DNA of 64,000 nt from Nocardiopsis sp. FIRDI 009 (lineage in GTDB: Bacteria; Actinomycetota; Actinomycetes; Streptosporangiales; Streptosporangiaceae): assembly GCF_003386285.1 (NCBI RefSeq), contig NZ_QPNC01000001.1, forward strand, positions 271,958-335,957, in the 5' to 3' direction. Below, piece by piece: positions 1 to 8,621 of this stretch; position 1 is the stretch's first letter, and every line of letters begins with the position of its first letter. A program made the translations under genes and the position numbers. Under the pieces are notes generated by a model, which was not told where the DNA came from, made no database searches, and saw only the letters and a program-made list of their open reading frames with translations.

Positions 1-340
1 TTTGGCCGTAAGGAGCGTTGGGGGCGGTTGATCGAGCAGCGGGGGCAACGGGATGGTTCGAGTCGTCGGCTTCGGTGGCTCGTGTCGTGTCGAGGTAGCC
101 GTGGCCTTGGGGTGACCTGTGTTGCCGGGTATTCGTGCGGTTCGGAGGGTTTCGTTGGGGATCTTCACGGTGGTTGGGAGAGGTGTGTGCCCCGGAGATC
201 CCTTGGCCCGCCTGATGGGGTGGCTTTCTTCCCGTGGCGGTCCCTTGGGTGTCATGAAAGGGTGTTGGGGGTGTCCTACTGGCAGGTGTTCGAGTTCGTG
301 TTGTGCGAGGGCGGAACCGAGTAGTGCATGGTCCTGTCGC
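1..340. other. Left-edge region without a recognised gene
   Basis: G/T-rich stretch on the + strand. One frame stays open from the window edge to 324, but its product is low-complexity and matches no Cas protein or other family I know. Since the array reads rightwards from its leader, the cas operon is expected further left, outside the window, and this is probably the space between cas2 and the leader. Confidence 0.4.
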
Positions 341-394
341 CGTTATCTGATGTTGCGGGAAGATAACGCTTGGCGTTGTTGCAGGTCATTTGCT
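325..394 (+). promoter_or_regulatory. CRISPR leader (proximal part) with inverted repeat
   Basis: This AT-richer segment directly precedes the first perfect repeat. It holds a perfect 8-bp inverted repeat, CGTTATCT at 341-348 and AGATAACG at 361-368, with a 12-nt gap, ending 26 bp before the array. The leader assignment rests on position and on the decayed repeat lying at the other end. The role of the inverted repeat is unknown. Confidence 0.7.
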
Positions 395-1399
395 GTGAGC
401 CCCGCAGACGCGGGGATGGACCGCGAATGGCTCCCTCCAGGGGGAGGGGGCCGACGTGAGCCCCGCAGACGCGGGGATGGACCGACGCCCGGTGCCGAAT
501 CGGCGGGACCGCAGGTGTGAGCCCCGCAGACGCGGGGATGGACCGGCGCAACGCAGCGGGCCGCCCTGGCAGTCCAGGTGAGCCCCGCAGACGCGGGGAT
601 GGACCGGTGGCCGACCACAGCTGTGATGCCGTCCGCTAGTGAGCCCCGCAGACGCGGGGATGGACCGCTCACACGCTTCATCAGATTCTGGATGACGTCG
701 TGAGCCCCGCAGACGCGGGGATGGACCGGCACCGGGAAGGTCGGCTGATGGGGAACACCAGTGAGCCCCGCAGACGCGGGGATGGACCGTCCATCACCCG
801 CGTCACCCGGCTGGGTGGGACGTGAGCCCCGCAGACGCGGGGATGGACCGATCCGCATCTGGACCGCCGACGGCCACTACACGTGAGCCCCGCAGACGCG
901 GGGATGGACCGTCCGCGTCTACCCCGGGCACGCCACCACCGGGGTGAGCCCCGCAGACGCGGGGATGGACCGTTGTGATCTAGACCGTTAATCGCTGCCT
1001 TAACGTGAGCCCCGCAGACGCGGGGATGGACCTGGAGGGCGGACGAGGACGAGGAATCCGCGTCCGGTGAGCCCCGCAGACGCGGGGATGGACCGACGTC
1101 GTCACCTCCCTTGTAGAAGAGCCGGGGGTGAGCCCCGCAGACGCGGGGATGGACCGGTCCTGTGGCTCTGGTTCCTGTTCGCCGAGAAGTGAGCCCCGCA
1201 GACGCGGGGATGGACCGCTGGTCGACGTCGCCGCCCATTACGGGATCGAGTGAGCCCCGCAGACGCGGGGATGGACCGACCTACGGCAAGTGGGCGCGGG
1301 ACGCTATCAGTGAGCCCCGCAGACGCGGGGATGGACCGGCGGTACCCACGTTGGGGATGGGCTCGTGTAGGTGAGCCCCGCGCATGCAGGGATGCCTGG
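395..1399 (+). CRISPR. Type I-E CRISPR array, 17 repeats and 16 spacers
   Basis: A 29-bp repeat (begins GTGAGCCCCGC, ends GGGGATGGACCG, with CCCCGC/GCGGGG as its hairpin) recurs every 61 bp from 395. Repeat starts: 395, 456, 517, 578, 639, 700, 761, 822, 883, 944, 1005, 1067, 1128, 1189, 1250, 1310 and 1371. Spacers are 32 bp except 1034-1066 (33 bp) and 1279-1309 (31 bp). The repeat at 1005 ends in T instead of G. The last repeat, 1371-1399, is strongly decayed, which marks the leader-distal end. Length, hairpin and GTGAGC/ACCG ends are those of actinobacterial type I-E arrays. No cas gene is visible, so they should lie to the left. All spacers look unique. Confidence 0.97.
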
Positions 1400-1437
1400 G
1401 GTCAGCGGTTGGAGCACCTCAACCATTGACGTTGGCG

Positions 1438-1605
1438 GTGGAGCTGGAGGAGGTTCCCGAGGGGCGCTACGGCGTCTCTTCGAGGCGTTCCGGCTGGAGG
1501 CCGTCTACGACAAGCGGTCCAACCGCGCACACATCCGGGTCACCCTCGCGGGGGAGGCCCTGGAGGAGTCCGTTCAGGCGGCCAGACAGGTCGCCGACGC
1601 CGGAG
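1438..1605 (+). pseudogene. Serine-recombinase C-terminal remnant, frameshifted
   Basis: One frame reads VELEEVPEG (from 1438), and after a slip in the G-run near 1461-1464 another frame continues ALRRLFEAFRLEAVYD and an IRVTLAGEALEE-like strand. Joined, this resembles the tail of large serine recombinases of actinomycetes, where an LEE-PE stretch precedes LFEAF-LEV-YD. The catalytic domain and zinc ribbon are absent, so the gene is dead. It lies between the CRISPR array and tRNA-Arg, suggesting the scar of an integrated element. Family assignment is from memory of the motif and is moderate. Confidence 0.5.
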
Positions 1606-1623
1606 AAGGATCAGAAATGAAGA

Positions 1624-1652
1624 GATGGGAACCCTCGAAGAGTGTTCCCATC
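1624..1652 (-). terminator. Terminator of tRNA-Arg
   Basis: GATGGGAAC (1624-1632) pairs perfectly with GTTCCCATC (1644-1652) across an 11-nt loop. On the minus strand a T-rich run follows the stem. It starts 8 nt past the tRNA 3' end. Confidence 0.8.
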
Positions 1653-1659
1653 TACCAAG

Positions 1660-1731
1660 TGCCCCCTGCAGGATTCGAACCTGCGCACACGGCTCCGGAG
1701 GCCGTTGCTCTATCCCCTGAGCTAAGGGGGC
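1660..1731 (-). tRNA. tRNA-Arg (anticodon CCG)
   Basis: The minus strand folds into a full cloverleaf of 72 nt. The acceptor stem is GCCCCCT/AGGGGGC with discriminator A. The anticodon arm is ACGGC-CTCCGGA-GCCGT, so the anticodon is CCG, reading the common arginine codon CGG. The T arm is GCAGG-TTCGAAT-CCTGC. CCA is not encoded. Its 3' end faces the CRISPR/recombinase-remnant side, where elements that integrate into tRNA genes would sit. Confidence 0.96.
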
Positions 1732-1847
1732 GCGCTGCGAGAACAACTGTAGCAGGGGCTCCGCGCGGTTCGTCCAATCGAAGGGCCGCGCCCCCCGCGC
1801 ACCGCGCCGATCGAGCAATCCAGTGGTGCCCTGTCGTCCCACAGCGG

Positions 1848-1853
1848 TAGTGT
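1848..1853 (+). promoter_or_regulatory. -10 box of a leaderless promoter (receiver gene)
   Basis: TAGTGT lies 7 nt before the GTG at 1861, with no Shine-Dalgarno between them. That places the transcription start at or next to the start codon. The -35 region is weak. Confidence 0.55.
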
Positions 1854-1860
1854 CGCGCCC

Positions 1861-2247
1861 GTGAACGCCCTACCCGCACGGGTTCTCGTCGTCGAGGACG
1901 ACGAGGTGATCCGGGAACTGATCCGACTGAACCTCGAACTGGAGGGGTTCGAGGTCTTCACCGCGGTCGACGGGCAGGACTGCCTCGACCGCGTCGGACA
2001 CATCGACCCGCACGTCGTCACGCTCGACGTCATGATGCCCCGCCTGGACGGCTGGGCCGCGGCCGAGTCCCTGCGCGCCGACGCGCGTACCCGGGACTGC
2101 AAGCTCGTCCTGGTCACCGCCCGGGCCCAGGGGGACGACCGTCGGCGCGGGGACCGGATCGGCGTCGACGCCTACGTCACCAAGCCCTTCGACCCCGACG
2201 ACCTGGTCGACGTCATCCGGGGCTTCGTCGGCGGAGACGACGCGTGA
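1861..2247 (+). CDS. Stand-alone response-regulator receiver protein
   Basis: A 128-residue CheY-like receiver without output domain. It has the acidic pair D13/D14, phospho-acceptor D56 (in TLDVMMP), T86 and K108 (in YVTKPF), so all phosphorylation residues are present. No histidine kinase is nearby. The GTG start is supported by a TANNNT box 7 nt upstream and the absence of any later good start. Its stop overlaps the next gene by four bases (GTGA), so the two are probably translated together. Partner kinase and target are unknown. Confidence 0.85.
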   Translation: MNALPARVLVVEDDEVIRELIRLNLELEGFEVFTAVDGQDCLDRVGHIDPHVVTLDVMMPRLDGWAAAESLRADARTRDCKLVLVTARAQGDDRRRGDRIGVDAYVTKPFDPDDLVDVIRGFVGGDDA

Positions 2248-3326
2248 CCCCCCAGGCGCTGGAAGCCGCGCTGCGCCTGGCAGCGGCGCGCGCCTTCGAC
2301 CTGGCCCCCGACGACGTCCCCTTCGTGTGGCCGCGGGGCGACCACGCCGAGGAGGGCGCAGACGCGGCGAGCGCGCTGCCGCCCCGGCTCGTCTCCCTGG
2401 TCGACGGCGGGGCCCGGCGTTCCCGGCCGCCGGCGGTCGCCGGACGCGTCACCGCCGAACTGTCCCTCATGCGTGACGAGGGTCTGGTCGACTTCGCCCG
2501 CCTGGCGGGGGACGGGCGCGGGTTCGTCAACCTCACCTTCACCGACGCGCAGCGTCAGGACCTCCTGACCGCGGCGGCCGACGGACCCCGCTTCCTCACC
2601 GGTCGGGCCTGGGACGGGGCGGGGCGGTGGCCCTCCACCCCGCTGCACGAGGCCGGTCCCGTGGCCCAGGCGCGCCGCCTGGCCAGGGCGGACGCGCGGA
2701 AACGGCTGGCCCTGGCGGTCGGGGAGGCGTCCCCTCCGCCGGGCCCCGACGGAACCGAGGTCTCCTGGCGCGACCCCTACCTGGACGAGGACCGCGTGGA
2801 GCTGATCACCCCCGCCGCACGGCTCCTCGGCGCCATCGGCGAGGCCAGCGCGCGCGTCGCCTTCTGCCGCTCGATCCCCGAACGGCCCAGGGAGGCCGAG
2901 ACGACCGGCCGCGACCTGCCCGTCCTCCCCTCGGCGGACCGTCCCGGAGCCTGGGCGCGCCTCACCGACGCCAACCCCGCCTTCCGCCTGCGCTATGCCC
3001 ACGCGCACGCGGTCAGCCGCGCGCGCTGGGCCCGGGAGGGGGCGACCCAGCCCACCCCCTGCCCCCGCCACACCGCCGGGGTGCGCCGACTCCTCTTCGA
3101 CGGCGCCAGCGCGGTGGACACGGCGGCGCGCCGAGAGGAACCCCATATCCTGGTCAGATACCTGGAGGCACTGGCCAGTGCCTACGATGAGTGGCGAACG
3201 TGCCCCGCAGCCGATCCCGAAGGGGCGGAGGGGGCCGCCGTGGACCCGGCGCTGCCAGCCGCCGTCGCCGGGGTCCTGCGCACCGGGCTCTTCCTGCTCG
3301 GGGTGTCGGCGCCCACAAGGCTGTAG
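2244..3326 (+). CDS. ArgS-related protein without catalytic core (DALR domain)
   Basis: 360 residues. The N-terminal ~120 residues resemble the arginyl-tRNA synthetase N-terminal additional domain ([19 protein letters not shown]). The C-terminal ~130 residues resemble the DALR anticodon-binding helices ([37 protein letters not shown]). The Rossmann catalytic domain with its HIGH and KMSK-type motifs is missing, so it should not charge tRNA. Similar proteins sit just upstream of lysA in other actinomycetes, recalling the argS-lysA pair of corynebacteria. It may bind tRNA or be a relic; the function is not known. GTG start, overlapping the receiver gene. Confidence 0.7.
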   Translation: MTPQALEAALRLAAARAFDLAPDDVPFVWPRGDHAEEGADAASALPPRLVSLVDGGARRSRPPAVAGRVTAELSLMRDEGLVDFARLAGDGRGFVNLTFTDAQRQDLLTAAADGPRFLTGRAWDGAGRWPSTPLHEAGPVAQARRLARADARKRLALAVGEASPPPGPDGTEVSWRDPYLDEDRVELITPAARLLGAIGEASARVAFCRSIPERPREAETTGRDLPVLPSADRPGAWARLTDANPAFRLRYAHAHAVSRARWAREGATQPTPCPRHTAGVRRLLFDGASAVDTAARREEPHILVRYLEALASAYDEWRTCPAADPEGAEGAAVDPALPAAVAGVLRTGLFLLGVSAPTRL

Positions 3327-3361
3327 ACATCCCACCCGCCCGCCGGGCCGACCCAACTCCT

Positions 3362-3386
3362 TTGTCCCTACCGGGTAAGTGGACAA
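3362..3386 (+). promoter_or_regulatory. Inverted repeat in front of lysA
   Basis: TTGTCC and GGACAA form a perfect 6-bp inverted repeat with a 13-nt gap, about 55 bp before the lysA ATG and just after the stop of the preceding gene. TTGTCC could also serve as a -35 element. Operator or promoter role is inferred only. Confidence 0.35.
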
Positions 3387-3439
3387 TAGGAGCGGGGCCT
3401 CCGCCGCCAGCACAGCCGCATCCCAGCCGAAAGCCCATC

Positions 3440-4825
3440 ATGAGCCGCTACGCCCACCCCGCCGGATCACGCCACGCGGAGATCCTGCCGGAGGACAACC
3501 CGCCGATGCCGCCCGAGGACCTCAACGCCCTCGACCCCCGGGTGTGGCCCGCCACCGCCCGGCGCGCGGACGGCGAGCTCGCCGTCGGCGGCGTCGGAGT
3601 GCGCGAACTCGCCGACGCGTACGGCACCCCGCTCTTCGTCATGGACGAGGAGGACTTCCGGGGCCGCGCCCGCGACTATCGCGACGCCTTCAGCGACGCC
3701 GACGTCTACTACGCGGGCAAGGCCCTGCTGACCAAGGCCGTCGCGCGCTGGGTGGCCGAGGAGGGCCTCAAGCTCGACGTGTGCTCCGGGGGTGAGCTCG
3801 CCGTCGCCCTGGCCGCGGGCGTCCCCGCCGAGCGGGTGGGCATGCACGGCAACAACAAGTCGACCGCGGAGCTGCGCCGCGCCGTCGAGGTCGGCGTCGG
3901 CCGTGTCATCATCGACTCCCTCGACGAGATCGAGCGTCTGGCGGCCGTCGCCGCCGAACTCGACCGCCGCCCCCAGGTCCTCATCCGCGTCACCACCGGT
4001 GTCGAGGCCCACACCCACGAGTTCGTCGCCACCGCGCACGACGACCAGAAGTTCGGCTTCGCGCTGAGCACCGGAGCCGCCGCGGAGGCCGTCCGCCGCG
4101 TGCTCGGCGCACCCCACCTGGACCTGGTCGGGCTGCACTCGCACATCGGATCGCAGATCTTCGACACCTCCGGCTTCGAGGTCGCCGCCCGCCGCCTCAC
4201 CCGCTTCCTCACCGGCATCCACCAGGACCTGGGCGTCACCCTCGCCGAACTCGACCTCGGCGGCGGTCTCGGCATCGCCTACACCTCCGGCGACGACCCG
4301 CTCGACCCCAAGAGCATCGCCGAGAGCCTCACCGCGATCGTGCGCCGCGAGTGCGAGGAGGCCGGGCTGCCCGTGCCGCGCATCGCGGTCGAGCCGGGCC
4401 GGGCCATCGCCGGCCCCGCCGGGATCACCGTCTACGAGGTCGGCACCGTCAAGGACGTCGAGGGCATCCGCACCTACGTGAGCGTCGACGGCGGTATGAG
4501 CGACAACATCCGCACCGCCCTCTACGGCTCCGAGTACACCAGCCAGCTGGTGTCCCGCGAGAGCGACGCCCAACCCATGCTCTCCCGCCTGGTCGGCAAG
4601 CACTGCGAGAGCGGCGACATCATCGTGCACGACCTCTACCTGCCCGCCGACCTCAGGCCGGGCGATCTGGTGGCCGTCGCCGCCACGGGCGCCTACTGCT
4701 ACTCCATGGCGAGCAACTACAACCACCTGCCCCGTCCCGCCATGGTGGCGGTCCGGGACGGGAAGGCGAGGGTCATCGTGCGCAGGGAGACCGAGGAGGA
4801 CCTCCTCCGGCTCGACGTAGGCTGA
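3440..4825 (+). CDS. lysA: Diaminopimelate decarboxylase
   Basis: Last step of lysine synthesis: PLP-dependent decarboxylation of meso-diaminopimelate, in the cytoplasm. 461 residues, usual for the actinobacterial enzyme. PLP lysine K94 in [15 protein letters not shown], the glycine-rich LDLGGGLGI and EPGRAI phosphate-binding segments, and CESGD near the C-terminus are all present. I take the ATG at 3440 rather than the upstream open frame, because homologs start [13 protein letters not shown] and the extension is proline-rich. It is followed 65 bp later by hom on the same strand, so lysine and threonine branch genes are adjacent and probably share a transcript. Confidence 0.95.
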   Translation: MSRYAHPAGSRHAEILPEDNPPMPPEDLNALDPRVWPATARRADGELAVGGVGVRELADAYGTPLFVMDEEDFRGRARDYRDAFSDADVYYAGKALLTKAVARWVAEEGLKLDVCSGGELAVALAAGVPAERVGMHGNNKSTAELRRAVEVGVGRVIIDSLDEIERLAAVAAELDRRPQVLIRVTTGVEAHTHEFVATAHDDQKFGFALSTGAAAEAVRRVLGAPHLDLVGLHSHIGSQIFDTSGFEVAARRLTRFLTGIHQDLGVTLAELDLGGGLGIAYTSGDDPLDPKSIAESLTAIVRRECEEAGLPVPRIAVEPGRAIAGPAGITVYEVGTVKDVEGIRTYVSVDGGMSDNIRTALYGSEYTSQLVSRESDAQPMLSRLVGKHCESGDIIVHDLYLPADLRPGDLVAVAATGAYCYSMASNYNHLPRPAMVAVRDGKARVIVRRETEEDLLRLDVG

Positions 4826-4890
4826 ACCGGCCGCCGACGCGGCGCGGCCGCGCGACGGTAGGACACGAGAGAAGTGGGAGTCACGCCCAA

Positions 4891-6177
4891 ATGGCGATGA
4901 AGGTGGCGCTGCTCGGATGCGGCGTTGTGGGCGCGGAAGTCGTCCGCCTGATCGAGGAGCAGTCCGACGAGCTGGCCGCGCGTGTGGGCACGCCGATCGA
5001 GGTCGGAGGCATCGCGGTCCGGCGTCTGGACCGGGACCGGGGTGTCGATCCGGCACTGCTGACCACCGACGCCACGGCCCTGGTCACCCGGCCCGACATC
5101 GACCTCGTCGTGGAGGTGATCGGCGGGATCGAACCGGCGCGCTCGCTCATCCTCGCCGCGATCAAGGCGGGCAAGTCCGTGGTGACCGCGAACAAGGCGC
5201 TGCTGGCCGAGGACGGTCAGACGCTGCACACGGCCGCCCGTGACGCGGGGGTGGACCTGTACTACGAGGCCGCCGTGGCCGGCGCGATCCCGCTGCTGCG
5301 TCCGCTGCGCGACTCCCTGGCGGGGGACCGGGTCAACCGGGTGCTCGGCATCGTCAACGGTACGACGAACTACATCCTCGACCGGATGGACTCCCTGGGC
5401 GCCGGGTTCACCGAGTCGCTGGAGGAGGCCCAGGCCCTGGGGTACGCCGAGGCCGACCCGACCGCCGACGTCGAGGGCTTCGACGCCGCCGCCAAGGCCG
5501 CCATCCTCGCCCGTCTGGCCTTCCACACCCAGCGCGTCACCGCCGCCGACGTCCACCGCGAGGGCATCACGTCGGTGTCGGCCGCCGACATCGCCAGCGC
5601 GCGCGCCATGGGCTGCGTCGTCAAACTCCTGGCGATCTGCCAGCGTTCGGAGGACGGGGAGTCCGTGGGCGTGCGCGTCCACCCGGTGATGCTCCCGGTC
5701 GAGCACCCGCTGGCCAGTGTCAAGGAGGCCTACAACGCGGTGTTCGTCGAGGCCGAGTCCGCCGGAAGGCTCATGTTCTACGGTGCGGGGGCCGGTGGCA
5801 CGCCCACCGCCAGCGCCGTGCTCGGTGACATGGTGGCCGTGGCGCGCAACCGGCTCGCCCACACCCACGTGGCCGAGGGAGCGCACGACACCGGGCTTCC
5901 CGTGCATGACATGGGCCACACGATCACCAGCTACCACGTCTCCCTGGACGTCGCGGACCGACCGGGTGTCCTGTCCAAGGTCGCCGAGGTCTTCGCCGAC
6001 CACGGGGTCTCGATCAAGAACGTGCGTCAGGAGGGCAGCGGCGAGGACGCCCAGCTGGTCCTGGTCAGCCACCCGGCCCCGGACGCCGCGCTCAGCAGCA
6101 CCGTGGAGCGCCTGCGCGGCCACGAGCTGGTACGCGAGGTGGCCAGTGTGATGCGCGTGGAGACCTTCGCCGACTGA
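4891..6177 (+). CDS. hom: Homoserine dehydrogenase
   Basis: Reduces aspartate semialdehyde to homoserine, the branch point toward threonine and methionine. 428 residues. N-terminal NAD(P) fingerprint GCGVVG (residues 9-14), catalytic core with EVIGGIEPA, ANKALLA and GIVNGTTNYIL, and a C-terminal ACT domain (about 350-428, SYHVSLDVADRPGVLSKVAEVF), which usually confers threonine feedback control. The start at 4891 is preceded by a GAGAGAAGTGGGAG stretch. Followed by a terminator-like palindrome, with thrC and thrB further down under their own promoter. Confidence 0.96.
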   Translation: MAMKVALLGCGVVGAEVVRLIEEQSDELAARVGTPIEVGGIAVRRLDRDRGVDPALLTTDATALVTRPDIDLVVEVIGGIEPARSLILAAIKAGKSVVTANKALLAEDGQTLHTAARDAGVDLYYEAAVAGAIPLLRPLRDSLAGDRVNRVLGIVNGTTNYILDRMDSLGAGFTESLEEAQALGYAEADPTADVEGFDAAAKAAILARLAFHTQRVTAADVHREGITSVSAADIASARAMGCVVKLLAICQRSEDGESVGVRVHPVMLPVEHPLASVKEAYNAVFVEAESAGRLMFYGAGAGGTPTASAVLGDMVAVARNRLAHTHVAEGAHDTGLPVHDMGHTITSYHVSLDVADRPGVLSKVAEVFADHGVSIKNVRQEGSGEDAQLVLVSHPAPDAALSSTVERLRGHELVREVASVMRVETFAD

Positions 6178-6230
6178 CCGCGCCCGTCCTGGGTGCGGTC
6201 ACCCCAGGGGGTTGCCGTTCGGGCGCGGGC

Positions 6231-6350
6231 AGGGTGCTGCACGACGAGTCGAGCCGCGTGGCGAGGAACGAGCGATAGGCGAAGACGAGGATGAGGCATC
6301 CCTGCCTTCGGGGCGCCCGAACACGGGCTGAAGCACAGCGGAAGCCCGAA
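6231..6350 (-). repeat. Dispersed intergenic repeat, copy A
   Basis: Read on the minus strand, this segment carries CCGTGTTCGGGCGCC and, 37 nt further on, TCGCTCGTTCCTCGC. Both 15-mers recur with almost the same spacing (36 nt) in copy B at 13618-13730, with scattered mismatches around them. It lies wholly in the hom-thrC gap. Confidence 0.7.
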
Positions 6351-6357
6351 GAGACAT

Positions 6358-6383
6358 GGCCCCGGGGCGGCCGCCCCGGGGCC
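6358..6383. terminator. Palindromic terminator after hom
   Basis: A perfect 26-bp palindrome (GGCCCCGGGGCGG and its complement) with no T-run, a common shape for terminators in very GC-rich actinomycetes. Confidence 0.6.
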
Positions 6384-6429
6384 GGTGAGCCGTACCCGCC
6401 TGTCCGGATGGTGAGACATCCGACCGCGA

Positions 6430-6459
6430 TTCGAGATAGTTCGGGCGGCGTCATAGACT
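6430..6459 (+). promoter_or_regulatory. Putative thrC promoter
   Basis: TTCGAG, an 18-bp spacer and TAGACT, about 94 bp before the thrC start. The -10 fits actinomycete sigma-70 sites well; the -35 matches only in part. Confidence 0.45.
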
Positions 6460-6552
6460 CGTAGCTGGTGACGGCGATCCCGCGACGGCGATCGCCCCGC
6501 CGAGTCCATCTGCGCGTCAAGCGAAGCCGCATCCACCCGAAAGGGAACAGTC

Positions 6553-7617
6553 GTGAGCATGGCACGGGCGTGGCGAGGGGTCGTCGAGGAGTACCGCGAC
6601 CGCCTCCCCGTCAACGAGAACACCCCCGTCGTCACCCTTCAGGAGGGCGGCACGCCCCTGCTCCCGGCCACGCGGGTGTCCGAGCTGACGGGTTGCGACG
6701 TCCACCTCAAGGTCGAGGGCCTCAACCCCACCGGTTCCTTCAAGGACCGCGGCATGACCATGGCCATCACCAAGGCCGCCGAGGAGGGCGCCAAGGCCGT
6801 GATCTGCGCCTCCACCGGCAACACCAGCGCCAGCGCCGCCGCCTACGCCATCCGCGCGGGCATGACCTGCGCTGTGCTGGTGCCGCAGGGCAAGATCGCC
6901 ATGGGCAAGCTCGCCCAGGCCCTGGTCCACGGCGCCCGCCTGCTCCAGGTGGACGGCAACTTCGACGACTGCCTCGAACTGGCGCGCAAGCTCAGCGTCG
7001 ACTACCCGGTCGCCCTGGTGAACTCGGTCAACCCCTACCGCCTCCAAGGGCAGAAGACCGCCGCCTTCGAGATCGTCGACGCCCTCGGCGACGCGCCCGA
7101 CGTCCACTGCATCCCGGTGGGCAACGCGGGCAACATCAGCGCCTACTGGATGGGCTACACCGAGTACGCCGAGGACGGTGTCGCCACCCGACGTCCGCGC
7201 ATGTTCGGTTTCCAGGCCAGCGGCTCCGCCCCGATCGTCGACGGCGCGCCCGTCACCAGCCCGAGCACCATCGCCACCGCGATCCGCATCGGCAACCCCG
7301 CCTCCTGGAAACTCGCCGAACAGGCCCGGGACGAGTCCGGCGGCCTCATCGACAAGGTGACCGACCGCGAGATCATGGCCGCCTACAAGCTCCTCGCCGC
7401 CGAGGAGGGCGTGTTCGTCGAACTCGCCTCCGCCGCCAGCGTCGCCGGTCTGCTCAAGGCAGCCCAGGCCGGGCGGGTCCCCGGCGGCAGCCGGGTGGTG
7501 TGCACCGTCACCGGTAACGGCCTCAAGGACCCCGACTGGGCCCTGGCCGGAGCCTCCTCCGCCACGACCGTCCCGGTGGACGCCCGAGCCGCAGCCGAGG
7601 CCCTCGGACTCGTCTGA
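6553..7617 (+). CDS. thrC: Threonine synthase
   Basis: PLP enzyme converting O-phosphohomoserine to threonine. 354 residues, the short actinobacterial/Bacillus-type form. PLP lysine K64 in [11 protein letters not shown]; the substrate loop [15 protein letters not shown] and a [10 protein letters not shown] glycine loop follow. GTG at 6553 is chosen because AAGGGAACAG ends 3-4 nt before it; an ATG two codons later is possible. thrB follows 41 bp downstream, so the pair forms the usual thrC-thrB operon. Confidence 0.96.
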   Translation: MSMARAWRGVVEEYRDRLPVNENTPVVTLQEGGTPLLPATRVSELTGCDVHLKVEGLNPTGSFKDRGMTMAITKAAEEGAKAVICASTGNTSASAAAYAIRAGMTCAVLVPQGKIAMGKLAQALVHGARLLQVDGNFDDCLELARKLSVDYPVALVNSVNPYRLQGQKTAAFEIVDALGDAPDVHCIPVGNAGNISAYWMGYTEYAEDGVATRRPRMFGFQASGSAPIVDGAPVTSPSTIATAIRIGNPASWKLAEQARDESGGLIDKVTDREIMAAYKLLAAEEGVFVELASAASVAGLLKAAQAGRVPGGSRVVCTVTGNGLKDPDWALAGASSATTVPVDARAAAEALGLV

Positions 7618-7658
7618 CGGCCCCGGGGAATCCCCGCAGAAGGAACCACGGAACCACG

Positions 7659-8621
7659 ATGACCCCACCGCGCCCCGCACGGGTGACCGTCCACGCCCCG
7701 GCCACCAGCGCCAACCTCGGCCCGGGCTTCGACGCCCTCGGCCTCGCCGTGCAGCTGTACAACCGGTTCGACGCCGCCCCGCGCGACGACGACCGGATCA
7801 ATGTCGAGGTCACCGGCGAGGGCGCGGGGGAGGTTCCCCTCGACGAGCGCCACCTGGTGGTGCGCGCCATGCGCGAGACCTTCGACAGGGTCGGGGAGAA
7901 ACTGCCCGGGATCGACCTGACCTGCGTCAACAACGTCCCGCACGCGCGCGGGCTCGGCTCCTCCTCCTCGGCGATCGTCGGCGGTGTCGCCGCGGCGGCC
8001 GCCCTGTTGGGCCGGACCGGTCCGGACGGGGGCCCGGACCGGGACTGGATCTACCGGATCGCCGCCGACATCGAGGGCCACCCGGACAACGTGGCCCCCT
8101 GCGTGTACGGCGGCTACACCGTCGCCTACCGGGACGCGGAGGGCTGGGGGGCGGTCTCGCTCGCTCCGGACGCCCGGATCCTGCCCGTCCTGTGCGTCCC
8201 CTCGTGGCGGCTGTCCACCGAACGCGCGCGCGGCCTGCTCCCCGAGCGGGTCACGCACGCCGACGCGTCCTTCAACGCGGGGCGTTCCGCGCTCATGACG
8301 GCGGCCGTTTGTGGCCACCCCGAGGTTCTGTACGCGGCCACCGAGGATCGGCTACACGAGTCCTACCGGGAACCGGCCATGCCGCGCACCCTCGAACTCA
8401 TTCGTGACCTGCGCGAACGCGACGGGCTGCCCGCGGTGGTCTCCGGTGCGGGGCCGACGGTGCTCGTCCTGTGCGCCGTGTCGGAGGGCGAGGCGGGCGC
8501 GGATTCGCCGGAAATCGCCCACCAGATTGATTTGATCGCTCGGCGGGCGGGTAATGATTGGGACATACGCCCCCTGCGCGTCGAGCCGGCGGGGGTGCGG
8601 ACCCCATCTCCCCATCCGTAG
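7659..8621 (+). CDS. thrB: Homoserine kinase
   Basis: GHMP-family kinase that phosphorylates homoserine with ATP, feeding threonine synthase encoded just upstream. 320 residues. N-terminal APATSANLGPGFD motif (residues 13-25), the ATP-binding GHMP loop PHARGLGSSSSAIVGG (94-109), and the third motif VSGAGPTVLVL near the C-terminus. The start ATG follows AGAAGGAACCACGGAACCACG. It ends the amino-acid cluster; 441 bp of non-coding sequence separate it from rho. Confidence 0.96.
   Translation: MTPPRPARVTVHAPATSANLGPGFDALGLAVQLYNRFDAAPRDDDRINVEVTGEGAGEVPLDERHLVVRAMRETFDRVGEKLPGIDLTCVNNVPHARGLGSSSSAIVGGVAAAAALLGRTGPDGGPDRDWIYRIAADIEGHPDNVAPCVYGGYTVAYRDAEGWGAVSLAPDARILPVLCVPSWRLSTERARGLLPERVTHADASFNAGRSALMTAAVCGHPEVLYAATEDRLHESYREPAMPRTLELIRDLRERDGLPAVVSGAGPTVLVLCAVSEGEAGADSPEIAHQIDLIARRAGNDWDIRPLRVEPAGVRTPSPHP

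Noticed and set aside
1..324. Open + frame from the window edge, possible cas2 end
   Set aside because: The peptide shows none of the Cas2 core features and is low-complexity; only a left extension could decide.
276..1374. Open frames with repeated IPASAGLT / HPRVCGAH motifs on both strands across the array
   Set aside because: These are translations of the CRISPR repeats, not proteins.
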